Assembly (NCBI GenBank): GCA_045546135.1
Contig: JAZQCD010000013.1
Coordinates: 1-64,000 of the forward strand
Direction: 5' to 3'
DNA length: 64,000 bases
Source of the DNA: RUG13409 sp045546135
GTDB taxonomy: Bacteria > Bacillota > Clostridia > Peptostreptococcales > Anaerovoracaceae
The position numbers and the translations under genes were made by a program. How positions within the stretch are numbered: the stretch's first letter is position 1; every line of letters starts with the position of its first letter. Positions 1 to 6,755 of the stretch are shown in pieces. Under the pieces are notes generated by a model. The model was not told where the DNA came from. It saw nothing but the letters and a program-made list of their open reading frames with translations, and searched no databases.

Positions 1-176
1 AAAGGCCCTTTTGGTATGCATAAAACTGAAAAAACCGCTGATATTTCAACGGTTTATACATATTGAAAATTCAGATTTTTTGCATTTAACTTTGAAATTT
101 CAAGGAGAATGGAAATTTTGCATTTACTATGAAAATTAACGCTATCAACTAACCTTGTAACTAACCTATTACTAAA
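1..176. other. left-edge non-coding stretch with short direct repeat
   Basis: No gene is seen here. The 11-base string TTTTGCATTTA occurs at 78-88 and again at 116-126, each followed by a similar TGAAA-containing tail, and a small hairpin (AAACCG / CGGTTT) sits near 34-57. This could be the edge of a degraded repeat element running off the window; no transposase is visible. Confidence 0.35.
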
Positions 177-212
177 AAAGCCCTTCGATACATTCTTGAC
201 ACGAAGAGCTTT
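177..212 (-). terminator. rho-independent terminator of the BlaI/BlaR1 operon
   Basis: On the minus strand an 11-bp stem (AAAGCTCTTCG with CGAAGGGCTTT, one G-U pair) is followed directly by a run of T. It lies about 95 bases past the stop of the last gene of the operon at 308. Confidence 0.75.
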
Positions 213-307
213 CATAAATATGGATCTAAATATTTATATACAAATCATCAGGAACCATAATATGCCCTATACTCCGAATGCTTGAAGATGTCAGAGACTC
301 CCTGGCA

Positions 308-1339
308 TCATACAGACCGATCCAGCCAAGCTTGAAGCTTTGCGGCAAGCTCCTGCAAAAGGTCAGTATCCAGTTTTTTATAAAAGGAAGCTTCATCCAG
401 GCCGTCGGCTGTGATGTCGCTCCAATCCGCATAGGAAAAGGTATCATCAAACAGCATCGCCCGGATCCGATCAATATACTCCTGCCGGCGCTTTGCTACC
501 AAATCAGGATCTTCATCTTTTTCCATAATCCAGTACTCAGCAATGTAACTTGATACAGGATTCTGCCAAGGAATCACGATTATATCGTTTTCTTCAATGT
601 CGTATGAGGAAAGAATAGTCCGCATCTCTTTAGCGGTAGCGCCTTTCAGATTCCACAGCTCTTCGAGCGTCTTTTCTCGATTGGTACCTTCTAAAACACC
701 AAAGGAATAACTGTTCGGCACAATCTGCCACACATAGACTTCCAGGCCTTTAGAAGTAGGCAGATCAAAATACTCCGGATACTTCGCTTTCAGAGCATCC
801 ATATCAGTGTCCAGTCCTAATATTTCATCTTTTGTATAGAACCTTGCAGTTACCAGCACATCTCTGTCAGGCATAACGAAAGAATACCCCCAGTAATCAC
901 TTTCATAGTGGGATTTGCTTATCTCCTGTCCATCCACATAAACATGGATATCCCCATCGTAAATTACCCCGTTTGTTTTTATCTCTACCAGATCTCCGGT
1001 TTTTGCTTCTGAAGGAGTGCCGATGAAATGGGATTCAGTACTGCCAAGATCGTATTTTATACTGTGGATGCCATTGATCGCTGATGCAATGTCTGTGCTT
1101 TCCATATCCTGATTGTATTCCAGCCCCCAGAGCTCATCTATTCTTTTGAAATTGTTAGGGAACCAGAACACTGAGGTTTTATGGTAGGTGGAGTCTTCGT
1201 CCAACAGACGATTCCAGACAACGATTTTGTAAGTGAGCGCTTTATATTCCTTTGTCCCGCCATCTTTGTATCTCCCGCCGGGGATCGGTATTATCAAGAT
1301 AAGCAGCACCACAATGATGATCCATATTTTTTTCTTCAA
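308..1339 (-). CDS. membrane-anchored hypothetical protein with a central beta-rich repeat-like domain
   Basis: This 343-residue protein begins with a basic stretch and one hydrophobic segment (about residues 4-19), so it is probably anchored with the bulk outside the cell. Residues about 112-172 (GDLVEIKT, a DG turn, SFVMPDRDV) look like the beta-rich InlB/bacterial-repeat type seen in surface proteins; the rest is unassigned. The start is TTG at 1337-1339, chosen because AAAGGAG lies 9-10 bases upstream and the signal begins there. It is last in the BlaI/BlaR1 operon, so it may be under BlaI control. No enzymatic motif was found. Confidence 0.7.
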   Translation of the reverse strand: MKKKIWIIIVVLLILIIPIPGGRYKDGGTKEYKALTYKIVVWNRLLDEDSTYHKTSVFWFPNNFKRIDELWGLEYNQDMESTDIASAINGIHSIKYDLGSTESHFIGTPSEAKTGDLVEIKTNGVIYDGDIHVYVDGQEISKSHYESDYWGYSFVMPDRDVLVTARFYTKDEILGLDTDMDALKAKYPEYFDLPTSKGLEVYVWQIVPNSYSFGVLEGTNREKTLEELWNLKGATAKEMRTILSSYDIEENDIIVIPWQNPVSSYIAEYWIMEKDEDPDLVAKRRQEYIDRIRAMLFDDTFSYADWSDITADGLDEASFYKKLDTDLLQELAAKLQAWLDRSV

Positions 1340-1383
1340 GGTGAATGTCTCCTTTATGGTATATTAATCATTCTTTGAGGCTA

Positions 1384-1461
1384 CTACAGAGGGTAGATGG
1401 ACACAGCAACGGCTACCGCAAGAGAATACCAACAGTATTTTTTATAATTCGCATTACTCAT
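1384..1461 (-). CDS. possible 25-residue hydrophobic peptide
   Basis: The gap between the two flanking genes contains an ATG 4 bases after the stop of the upstream lipoprotein gene, with GAAGGGAG about 9 bases ahead. It encodes 25 residues starting MSNANYKKYC and ending in a hydrophobic AVAVAVS-like tail. Nothing else explains the gap, and the ribosome site is good, but such short frames arise by chance; there is no family assignment. Confidence 0.3.
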   Translation of the reverse strand: MSNANYKKYCWYSLAVAVAVSIYPL

Positions 1462-1464
1462 GGT

Positions 1465-2100
1465 TTATTCTCCCTTCCAACCAAGATAGTTTATATACAC
1501 GGTGCAGTGCTTATACCCTGCGCCGAATTGTGAACTTGCCAGCCCAGCAATGATACCTTCCCACGTCGCTGTAGGATCATCCACGAGAACGTAGTTGTCA
1601 TAGCTTAAAAATAATGCTGTGGAAGAAGGAGCCTCTCCAGTAAAATGAAGAAGGTACTTGAATGTTTCCTCATAATCCAACGCCTCTACAGTACTCTCGC
1701 GCACCTTTACCGAATACTCTGTTCCATCGTATTCGACCAGATAGAAGAAAAGCTTTGGATACTTGTCTTTCTCTTCCGCATATAATTCTGCGCTCATACG
1801 CTCTTTATCAAGAACGTAGTAATGGGCGCAAAGGACCGATGCCGGAGTTCCTTTACTGACAGTCTGAAAGAATGTATCCCATACTTCATTTCCGGATGTG
1901 CACCCCTGCCGCTCAAAAACAGGTAATCCCGAATCTCTGGCCAATTCCAGTGCATCATCAGCAGAGCACACAGTTTGAAAAATAGATTCAAGATTCTGAT
2001 TTGAATCGTTAGCCATTGTATTTCTCCCGTTATTTATCGAGCATGAGACAAGCATAATAACAGCAAGAGCGACCAATAGTATGACTGTTATTCTCTTCAT
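1465..2100 (-). CDS. putative lipoprotein, BlaI operon
   Basis: A 211-residue secreted protein with a type II signal peptide: basic start MKR, hydrophobic core, and lipobox LVSC with the lipidated Cys at residue 20. The start at 2098-2100 is preferred over an in-frame upstream start because AGGAGG sits 7-8 bases upstream and the signal peptide begins there. The mature part has no recognised domain. It follows BlaR1 by 13 bases, so it is co-transcribed and may be an output of the regulatory pair. Confidence 0.75.
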   Translation of the reverse strand: MKRITVILLVALAVIMLVSCSINNGRNTMANDSNQNLESIFQTVCSADDALELARDSGLPVFERQGCTSGNEVWDTFFQTVSKGTPASVLCAHYYVLDKERMSAELYAEEKDKYPKLFFYLVEYDGTEYSVKVRESTVEALDYEETFKYLLHFTGEAPSSTALFLSYDNYVLVDDPTATWEGIIAGLASSQFGAGYKHCTVYINYLGWKGE

Positions 2101-2113
2101 GTCACACCTCCTC

Positions 2114-3031
2114 CTATCCCGCATTTGTCAGCAGGGTGTATATAATCGCAATAATCAACAAAGTGAAGCCAACGGCAGAAACTAATGTCATCTGCTTATA
2201 TGACAGGACGTTCTCGATCCTTGTCCGGACTTTTGCTCCGCCAAAGGCAGAAACAAATACATTTTTACTCTGGGCACAATTCAAAAGCGTTCGAGCGTAT
2301 TCTTTACGTTCTTCATCGGTATATTTTGAAACTGCTTTCTCATCACATGCCAGCTCCAGATCTGCGAGAAACACTTTCAGGAACAGCCAGGACAGCGGAT
2401 TAAACCAATGGACTACCGTCAATAGAAACCCTATCAACCTCCAAAGATTGTCACAGCGCTGGATGTGCGTCCTCTCATGCTGCAGCACATACTCCCGATC
2501 CGTATCTGCAAAAGATGCAGGCAAAACGATCTTGGGTTTTATGATTCCGTATACAGCGGGGCTTTCAATCTTCTCAGACAAATACACATTCTGATCCAGG
2601 ATACGCGAATCCTTGATTTCATGCTTCGTAGCCACATACAGTATTGCCAAGGCGATAATGATTGCCAACGTACCAATGAACCAAATCAGACCCGCTATTT
2701 CAAAGACTTTGCTGAGCGTATTGACCCTGTACGTAATAGGAAAATAGCTGTTTGCGGCCATAATAGCGTTTGTCGCAGAAAAAGCTATATCATCTGCGGG
2801 CTGGAAAACAGTAATTGTTTTGGTCGTAAGCCGCGATATGAGAGTCATTAAACTATATGGACTGTTCAGACCAAGCGGAAAGCACATCCGTAAAAACGGT
2901 ACAACCCACAGAAGTACCGACACTCTGTGAGGAATGACTTTTACTTTCCTTATGAGCAAAACCAACAGACCCATCACAGAAGCAATAATGCTCATGTTGA
3001 AGATCCAATAGCAAAACTCACCGAGCATCAT
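2114..3031 (-). CDS. BlaR1/MecR1-like M56 membrane metallopeptidase
   Basis: This 305-residue integral membrane protein carries the zinc metallopeptidase signature HERTH at residues 185-189 and the downstream ELACDE motif (about 226-231), typical of the BlaR1 peptidase core. In the family an outside signal activates the peptidase, which leads to removal of the BlaI repressor. Membrane segments lie near residues 10-28, 37-53, 112-133 and 198-218, with one more at the C-terminus (about 284-300). The large extracellular penicillin-binding sensor of true BlaR1 is absent, so the inducer is unlikely to be a beta-lactam sensed by that domain. It starts 3 bases after blaI. Confidence 0.88.
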   Translation of the reverse strand: MMLGEFCYWIFNMSIIASVMGLLVLLIRKVKVIPHRVSVLLWVVPFLRMCFPLGLNSPYSLMTLISRLTTKTITVFQPADDIAFSATNAIMAANSYFPITYRVNTLSKVFEIAGLIWFIGTLAIIIALAILYVATKHEIKDSRILDQNVYLSEKIESPAVYGIIKPKIVLPASFADTDREYVLQHERTHIQRCDNLWRLIGFLLTVVHWFNPLSWLFLKVFLADLELACDEKAVSKYTDEERKEYARTLLNCAQSKNVFVSAFGGAKVRTRIENVLSYKQMTLVSAVGFTLLIIAIIYTLLTNAG

Positions 3032-3034
3032 GCA

Positions 3035-3391
3035 TCACCTTTTATCAATGAGGTCTTTAAGCTCCTCAATCTCAGCATCTGACAAATCTTCGTCTTCGAG
3101 TAACGCGGAAAACAGTGCCTTGCGTGATCCGCCAAAGAATTTGTTCAGCAGAGTTACTGCTTCCTTTTTCTGCATTTCTTCCTGCGAGACCAGAGGAGTG
3201 CAAATAAAGCCAGGCTCATCCCGCCTTATGAAACCTTTCGCCTCAAGTTTCTTTATCACTGTATAGGTAGTATTCTTATTCCATCCAATGGAGTCTGCTG
3301 CAATCAGACTAATTTCCTTGGCAGACAGGGGACCTCTTTCCCAAATGATCTCCATTACCTTAGCTTCGCTGTCAAACAGTTTTTCTTTCAT
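3035..3391 (-). CDS. BlaI/MecI-family transcriptional repressor
   Basis: A 118-residue protein with the BlaI layout: an N-terminal winged helix (residues about 5-75, including WERGPLSAKEI and NTTYTVIKKLEAKG) and a short C-terminal dimerisation helix. Family members bind palindromes over their own promoter and are cleaved through the partner M56 peptidase. GGAGG is 7-8 bases ahead of the start. Two palindromes over and beside the -10 of its promoter indicate self-repression. First gene of a four- or five-gene operon. Confidence 0.92.
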   Translation of the reverse strand: MKEKLFDSEAKVMEIIWERGPLSAKEISLIAADSIGWNKNTTYTVIKKLEAKGFIRRDEPGFICTPLVSQEEMQKKEAVTLLNKFFGGSRKALFSALLEDEDLSDAEIEELKDLIDKR

Positions 3392-3403
3392 ATCTGCGCC
3401 TCC

Positions 3404-3437
3404 AGACTATTGTCATAGTCTATACTATCACGATAGT
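3404..3437 (-). promoter_or_regulatory. two BlaI operator palindromes
   Basis: Site 1 (3404-3421) is AGACTAT-tgtc-ATAGTCT, a perfect 7+7 palindrome; site 2 (3424-3437) is ACTATC-ac-GATAGT, a perfect 6+6 palindrome. Site 2 overlaps the -10 element and site 1 lies just downstream of it, as expected for repressor operators of the adjacent blaI-like gene. The link to this repressor is inference from position and family. Confidence 0.7.
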
Positions 3438-3450
3438 CTGTATTTGTCAA
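3422..3450 (-). promoter_or_regulatory. promoter of the BlaI operon
   Basis: Minus-strand TTGACA (3445-3450), a 17-base spacer and TAGTAT (3422-3427). The -35 is perfect and the spacing ideal. The downstream half is covered by the BlaI palindromes. Confidence 0.75.
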
Positions 3451-3496
3451 TAGATTTGCTGAAACTGATGTGAAAAGCCCTTTTGCAGCATAAAAA

Positions 3497-3528
3497 CCTC
3501 CCGGTACCAACGAATTGGTATCAGGAGG
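3497..3528 (-). terminator. orphan terminator-like hairpin
   Basis: CCTCC / GGAGG and GGTACCAA / TTGGTATC stems around a 4-base loop, followed on the minus strand by TTTTT. No minus-strand gene lies directly upstream (the next 500 bases are a repeat element), so it may be left from a lost gene or insulate the BlaI promoter from upstream transcription. Confidence 0.45.
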
Positions 3529-3658
3529 AAGGAGGAAAACCGTTATTCTAAGGGTTTCCGGACGCGGTTTCCTTACTGACGGAAAATAATGAATCGATTA
3601 AAATCCTGAATCCATGATTTGAAATAGTGTGATCAAAGAATAAAAAAAGATGGGGTAA

Positions 3659-3980
3659 TCAAAGTTGTTGAGGGGCAACGGCGTTGAGGGTCTGATGATC
3701 TAACCACATTTATGCCGCGAAAGTGACTTTACAATGAGAAAAGCCTTGTTAGGCTTTTCTATGCCTAAGGCTTGATTTCCCAAGCTTTACTGCTTATATA
3801 CAAGGCTTTTGAGGCTCGTTGTAAAGTTAACCGTGGAATAAAACAGGAAGTCTACATTGTGACTCCCTGTTTATTCCTTTTATGGATTTTAAAGGTAGAC
3901 CCTCAACGCCGACCCTCAACGCGGGGTCAGACCCTCAAGCGGAACCCTCAACAACTTTGACAAAGCCTCAACAAGTTTGA
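3659..3980. mobile_element. short non-coding element with inverted, multiply repeated ends
   Basis: The 16 bases at 3659-3674 (TCAAAGTTGTTGAGGG) recur as an exact inverted copy at 3945-3960, with a further imperfect copy at 3966-3980. The motif CCCTCAA occurs four times between 3900 and 3950 and its complement twice at the left end. Inside are a hairpin (3738-3759, GAAAAGCC / GGCTTTTC) and a second inverted pair around TTTACAATGAG / CTCGTTGTAAA. No credible gene lies inside. The multi-repeat ends resemble those of IS21-type elements, so this may be an internally deleted (MITE-like) derivative; no target duplication was recognised. Confidence 0.55.
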
Positions 3981-4003
3981 TTTGCCTGTTTTCTTTAATA
4001 AAA

Positions 4004-4038
4004 TCTCCAGATAAGAGATTCTTTGTCTTATCTGGAGA
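4004..4038 (-). terminator. terminator of the five-gene cluster 6371-4058
   Basis: A perfect 12-bp stem, TCTCCAGATAAG with CTTATCTGGAGA, separated by 11 bases and followed on the minus strand by TTTTATT. It lies 20 bases past the stop at 4058. The same stem sequence recurs in the terminator at 6470-6500. Confidence 0.85.
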
Positions 4039-4057
4039 AATGGATCCATTATATTGG

Positions 4058-4738
4058 TCATAGCTTTATCGCCACGTCCTCCATCAGGGTCACACCTTCC
4101 GGAAGATCGTCTGATACCCCTATTCTGTCTCCGAGCCAAGCTCCGATATAGTAGCATCCATAGGCCATCAAGAACGGCAGCGGCTCGATTTTATCTATAC
4201 GGATAACGTCATCTTCCTCTATTCGCAGAACTTTGCTCTTTCTGGTAGAGTACGCAATCTTTTTGTCCTTGTTTATCACATACTCATATTCCCTGCCCAT
4301 CCTTTGGAAGAATCCCTTGTAAGGATCTTTGATGTCCACCTTATATTCATTCCAAAAGTCTTTTTCTTCATAGTAGCGATACTCGATCATGGTATCTATC
4401 TCATGCCTTACTTTCTCTTCTGCCGCCTTGAAAAGACCCGAAATGTTGGTATAGTTATTGCTCCATACGACGTCCATGGGCGTCACGAAGCGCTCCTTCT
4501 TTACTTCTTTTACCAACACTTTGATGACAGGATTGCTTTCATTTTCCGGAATCACAACTTGGTCGCCAAGCCAAACTATATGGTCTTCTTTCCAGTCAGA
4601 AGCAAGAAGATCTTTTAATGCGCATAAAAAGGTATTCCCTTTAAAGGATGACTCGCCAACCTTATTTCCAAAGTCAAAGTCATTCGGAGAGATATACTGG
4701 TTCTTATCCACATTAACCCAGCTAAAATATTCACCCAT
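4058..4738 (-). CDS. uncharacterised conserved protein beside a SUFU gene
   Basis: A 226-residue soluble protein without signal or membrane segment. I recall similar uncharacterised Firmicute proteins (start MGEYFSWVNVDKNQY, then a DFDFG motif and a WLGDQ motif near residue 56) but cannot name a function. Its start overlaps the end of the SUFU gene by 8 bases, and AAGGAA is 7-9 bases upstream, so the two are translationally coupled. SUFU-domain proteins are known as predicted immunity proteins of polymorphic toxin systems; this neighbour could be of the same kind, which is inference only. Confidence 0.7.
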   Translation of the reverse strand: MGEYFSWVNVDKNQYISPNDFDFGNKVGESSFKGNTFLCALKDLLASDWKEDHIVWLGDQVVIPENESNPVIKVLVKEVKKERFVTPMDVVWSNNYTNISGLFKAAEEKVRHEIDTMIEYRYYEEKDFWNEYKVDIKDPYKGFFQRMGREYEYVINKDKKIAYSTRKSKVLRIEEDDVIRIDKIEPLPFLMAYGCYYIGAWLGDRIGVSDDLPEGVTLMEDVAIKL

Positions 4739-5252
4739 TCGCTACGTTCCTTCTATTGATATCAACTACCGGGAAGCCCTCCTCTTCCGCAAGAAGGTCC
4801 AAAAGCGCATCAGCTCCTTGTTCCTGTTTTATCTGAAGTTCTTCAGGATATATAGGAAGAAGCTGATAGAAGTTTATCAGTTTTCCAGAAGACAGTCTCA
4901 CGCTCATTGGCTGTCCATTAAGATCTACAGCAGTAACCAGCATAGTTGTATTGAAGCCCGTATTATCTGCATAAGGAGTCCCTTCTTCGTTTGCTTGTAT
5001 AGTATGACCGTATCCAAGCCATGTGTTTGCTGCTACAGGAAGTCTTCCCACGCTCTTAAGAGCTCTCATCGGCCAGTAATCTTTTTCGTCCGGCGAGTTT
5101 ATATTCCAGTTCTTTGGAAGATATATGACATACTCTGCATATTCAATCTCATAATCTTTAAGACCATCCGGTATATCCATCTTGTATGCACCGGCTCCCA
5201 TAGTAACTAGTTTAATGAACGGTGCATCTTCTGTGGCTGGGATCGGGATCAC
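4731..5252 (-). CDS. SUFU (suppressor-of-fused) domain protein, 5' end abnormal
   Basis: From the GTG at 5250-5252 this reads 173 residues with the SUFU core (FIKLVTMGAGAYKM near the start, then WPMRALKSVGRLP and a YPEEL block). The same frame stays open upstream to 5348 and encodes family-like sequence (SQVFHEIASPDIHLD), so the true domain begins before the GTG. Yet between the stop TAA at 5349-5351 and that GTG there is no ATG, GTG or TTG. The gene may therefore be 5'-truncated, use a rare start such as ATA, or contain an error. SUFU proteins are predicted immunity factors in bacteria. It lies between ybjQ and the uncharacterised gene at 4058. Confidence 0.7.
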   Translation of the reverse strand: MIPIPATEDAPFIKLVTMGAGAYKMDIPDGLKDYEIEYAEYVIYLPKNWNINSPDEKDYWPMRALKSVGRLPVAANTWLGYGHTIQANEEGTPYADNTGFNTTMLVTAVDLNGQPMSVRLSSGKLINFYQLLPIYPEELQIKQEQGADALLDLLAEEEGFPVVDINRRNVANG

Positions 5253-5352
5253 GTCAAGATGAATATCTGGTGATGCGATCTCATGAAAGACCTGACTGTA
5301 GCTGCCAAGGCTCTTTTCTATATCTGGAGATACTGACTTAGACTCTTCTTAT

Positions 5353-5664
5353 CTATAAAAATTTTACTGCAGTTCCATATGCCATGACTTCTGCAGCACC
5401 TTGCATAACGGCAGCTGAGGCATAACGAACTCCTACTATAGCATCTGCACCAAGGCTTTCTGCTTCTTCAACCATTCTCTTGGTTGCAAGAGCTCTTGCA
5501 TTGTTCATCATCTCATTATACTTGGTAAGCTCTCCACCAACTAAGGTCTTGAGCCCCGCTCCAATGTCTCTGACAGCATTTACTGTCTGAATCGTGCTTC
5601 CCTTTACAAGGCCAAGCATTTCCGTTTCTTTTCCGCTTACGAAATCAGTAGTTACTAAGATCAT
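5353..5664 (-). CDS. YbjQ/UPF0145 family protein
   Basis: A 103-residue soluble protein of the YbjQ family (PF01906): conserved opening MILVTTDFVSGKE, the GGEL...MNNARALA helix and the closing GADAIVGVRYASAAV motif. The family forms pentamers of unknown function, sometimes called putative heavy-metal-binding. The ATG at 5662-5664 is preferred over the GTG three codons upstream since the family starts here and AAGGAG is 10-11 bases ahead. It overlaps the upstream small membrane gene by 20 bases. Confidence 0.88.
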   Translation of the reverse strand: MILVTTDFVSGKETEMLGLVKGSTIQTVNAVRDIGAGLKTLVGGELTKYNEMMNNARALATKRMVEEAESLGADAIVGVRYASAAVMQGAAEVMAYGTAVKFL

Positions 5665-5884
5665 CTTCTTCACCGCTCCTTATCTCTTTGATCCTCTTTA
5701 CAAGCACTATTATAAGCCCAACCCCCAGCATTAATAAAGGGATTGAAATCAGCAGGAATAGTGGATTAAAACCTGCTGAAGCATAAACAAATATCAGGTA
5801 TAGATATACGGCCAAATATATCAGGAAAAATACCGTTATGATGATCGGTGCGACCATCTTTTTTCTATGATTCTTATTGCTCAT
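5645..5884 (-). CDS. small two-span membrane protein
   Basis: A 79-residue protein with a basic N-terminus (MSNKNHRKK) and two hydrophobic spans at about residues 11-34 and 40-62, ending in a charged tail. No family recognised. Its 3' end overlaps the ybjQ-like gene and it lies 13 bases after the flavin reductase gene, so it belongs to the same operon. Confidence 0.7.
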   Translation of the reverse strand: MSNKNHRKKMVAPIIITVFFLIYLAVYLYLIFVYASAGFNPLFLLISIPLLMLGVGLIIVLVKRIKEIRSGEEDDLSNY

Positions 5885-5897
5885 TCTAACACCTATT

Positions 5898-6371
5898 TTA
5901 GATAACCCCTAAGACTTCCCCGATGTACATATCATGAGGATCTGCCTCCCTGCCATAAAATCTTGCCTTTAGCTCTTCAGGGATCTTATCCTCATCAAGT
6001 GTCTGGACGTAGAGCTTTCTGCAGACCAGAGTGTATTCAGCTTCCTTGAAACTGATCGACTCCCCTACTCTGACCGGTGTAAGACCGCTGTCCTTCATCT
6101 TATCTATATCGCGTCCTGACTTAGAACCAAGCCTTCCCAAAATCTTCTTATATTCTTCTGGATAGAAACTGACTGTGAAGTAATCATTTTTATCCATGAA
6201 CTCATGGGTATATCTTGACTTGCGGACATACACAGTTGCTACTTGCTTTCCCCATATAGATCCAAAGCCGCCCCACTCTATCGTCATCATATTAAAACTG
6301 TCTTCCGTGCCTGCAGTAACAAGAGCCCACTTTTTACCGAGAACTTCTAATGTCTTCTTGATATAGTCCAT
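5898..6371 (-). CDS. flavin reductase-like FMN-binding split-barrel protein
   Basis: A 157-residue soluble protein of the flavin reductase / split-barrel type (KKWALVTAGTEDSFNMMTIEWGGFGSIWGK, then VYVRKSRYTHEF and FTVSFYPEEYK). Members bind FMN and reduce it or act as flavoproteins. The ATG at 6369-6371 is chosen because AGGAG lies 6 bases upstream and the family starts there; an in-frame ATG 10 codons earlier overlaps the promoter. First gene of the cluster ending at the terminator at 4004. Confidence 0.88.
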   Translation of the reverse strand: MDYIKKTLEVLGKKWALVTAGTEDSFNMMTIEWGGFGSIWGKQVATVYVRKSRYTHEFMDKNDYFTVSFYPEEYKKILGRLGSKSGRDIDKMKDSGLTPVRVGESISFKEAEYTLVCRKLYVQTLDEDKIPEELKARFYGREADPHDMYIGEVLGVI

Positions 6372-6399
6372 GTTTGTCTCCTGTAATTCTTTTACATAC

Positions 6400-6427
6400 A
6401 TTATATACCATGACAGATGAATGTAAA
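6400..6427 (-). promoter_or_regulatory. promoter of the flavin reductase operon
   Basis: Minus-strand TTTACA (6422-6427), 16-base spacer, perfect TATAAT (6400-6405). It sits about 30 bases before the chosen start at 6371 and supports that start. Confidence 0.7.
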
Positions 6428-6469
6428 ACTACAGATAAGGCTAGGGAATTATTATCTACAATAAAAAAT

Positions 6470-6500
6470 CCAGATAAAGTTTGGCGTGTTCTTTATCTGG
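6470..6500 (-). terminator. terminator of the TIR/acyltransferase/methyltransferase operon
   Basis: Perfect 10-bp stem CCAGATAAAG / CTTTATCTGG with an 11-base loop, followed on the minus strand by ATTTTTTATT. Between 6501 and 6581 I see nothing else. Confidence 0.85.
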
Positions 6501-6581
6501 AGATTTAAAATGTGATTATATAACAAATGTCTCCGCCCTATTTGTGCAGTCATTCAAGGCTGGTTTCAATTTCGTAAAATA

Positions 6582-6755
6582 TTATTTTCCGAAATTATAC
6601 CCTAAATATATGGTCAGAAACGTCATATGTCCGGTTTCTGCCCTTACAGCTACTTTGGGAGAGTCGGCACCTTCGGGAATTACGAACACATGTACTCCAT
6701 TGGAGCCTTCTTCAGATTCAATGAATCTAAATACAAGTCCAATATATCCATGCAA
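6582..6755 (-). pseudogene. possible gene remnant or short ORF overlapping the methyltransferase 3' end
   Basis: In the +1 frame relative to the methyltransferase, an open stretch encodes about 57 residues (GYIGLVFRFIE, VHVFVIPEGADSP, HMTFLTIYLGYNFGK) from a TTG at 6753-6755 to a stop at 6582. The composition looks protein-like, but there is no ribosome site and the start lies inside the upstream gene. It may be the tail of a lost gene; I do not recognise a family. Confidence 0.35.

Noticed and set aside
4458..5210. Plus-strand frame of 250 codons
   Set aside because: It lies opposite the SUFU gene and the start of the gene at 4058, both with family-like sequence and ribosome sites; the plus frame has no domain and odd composition.
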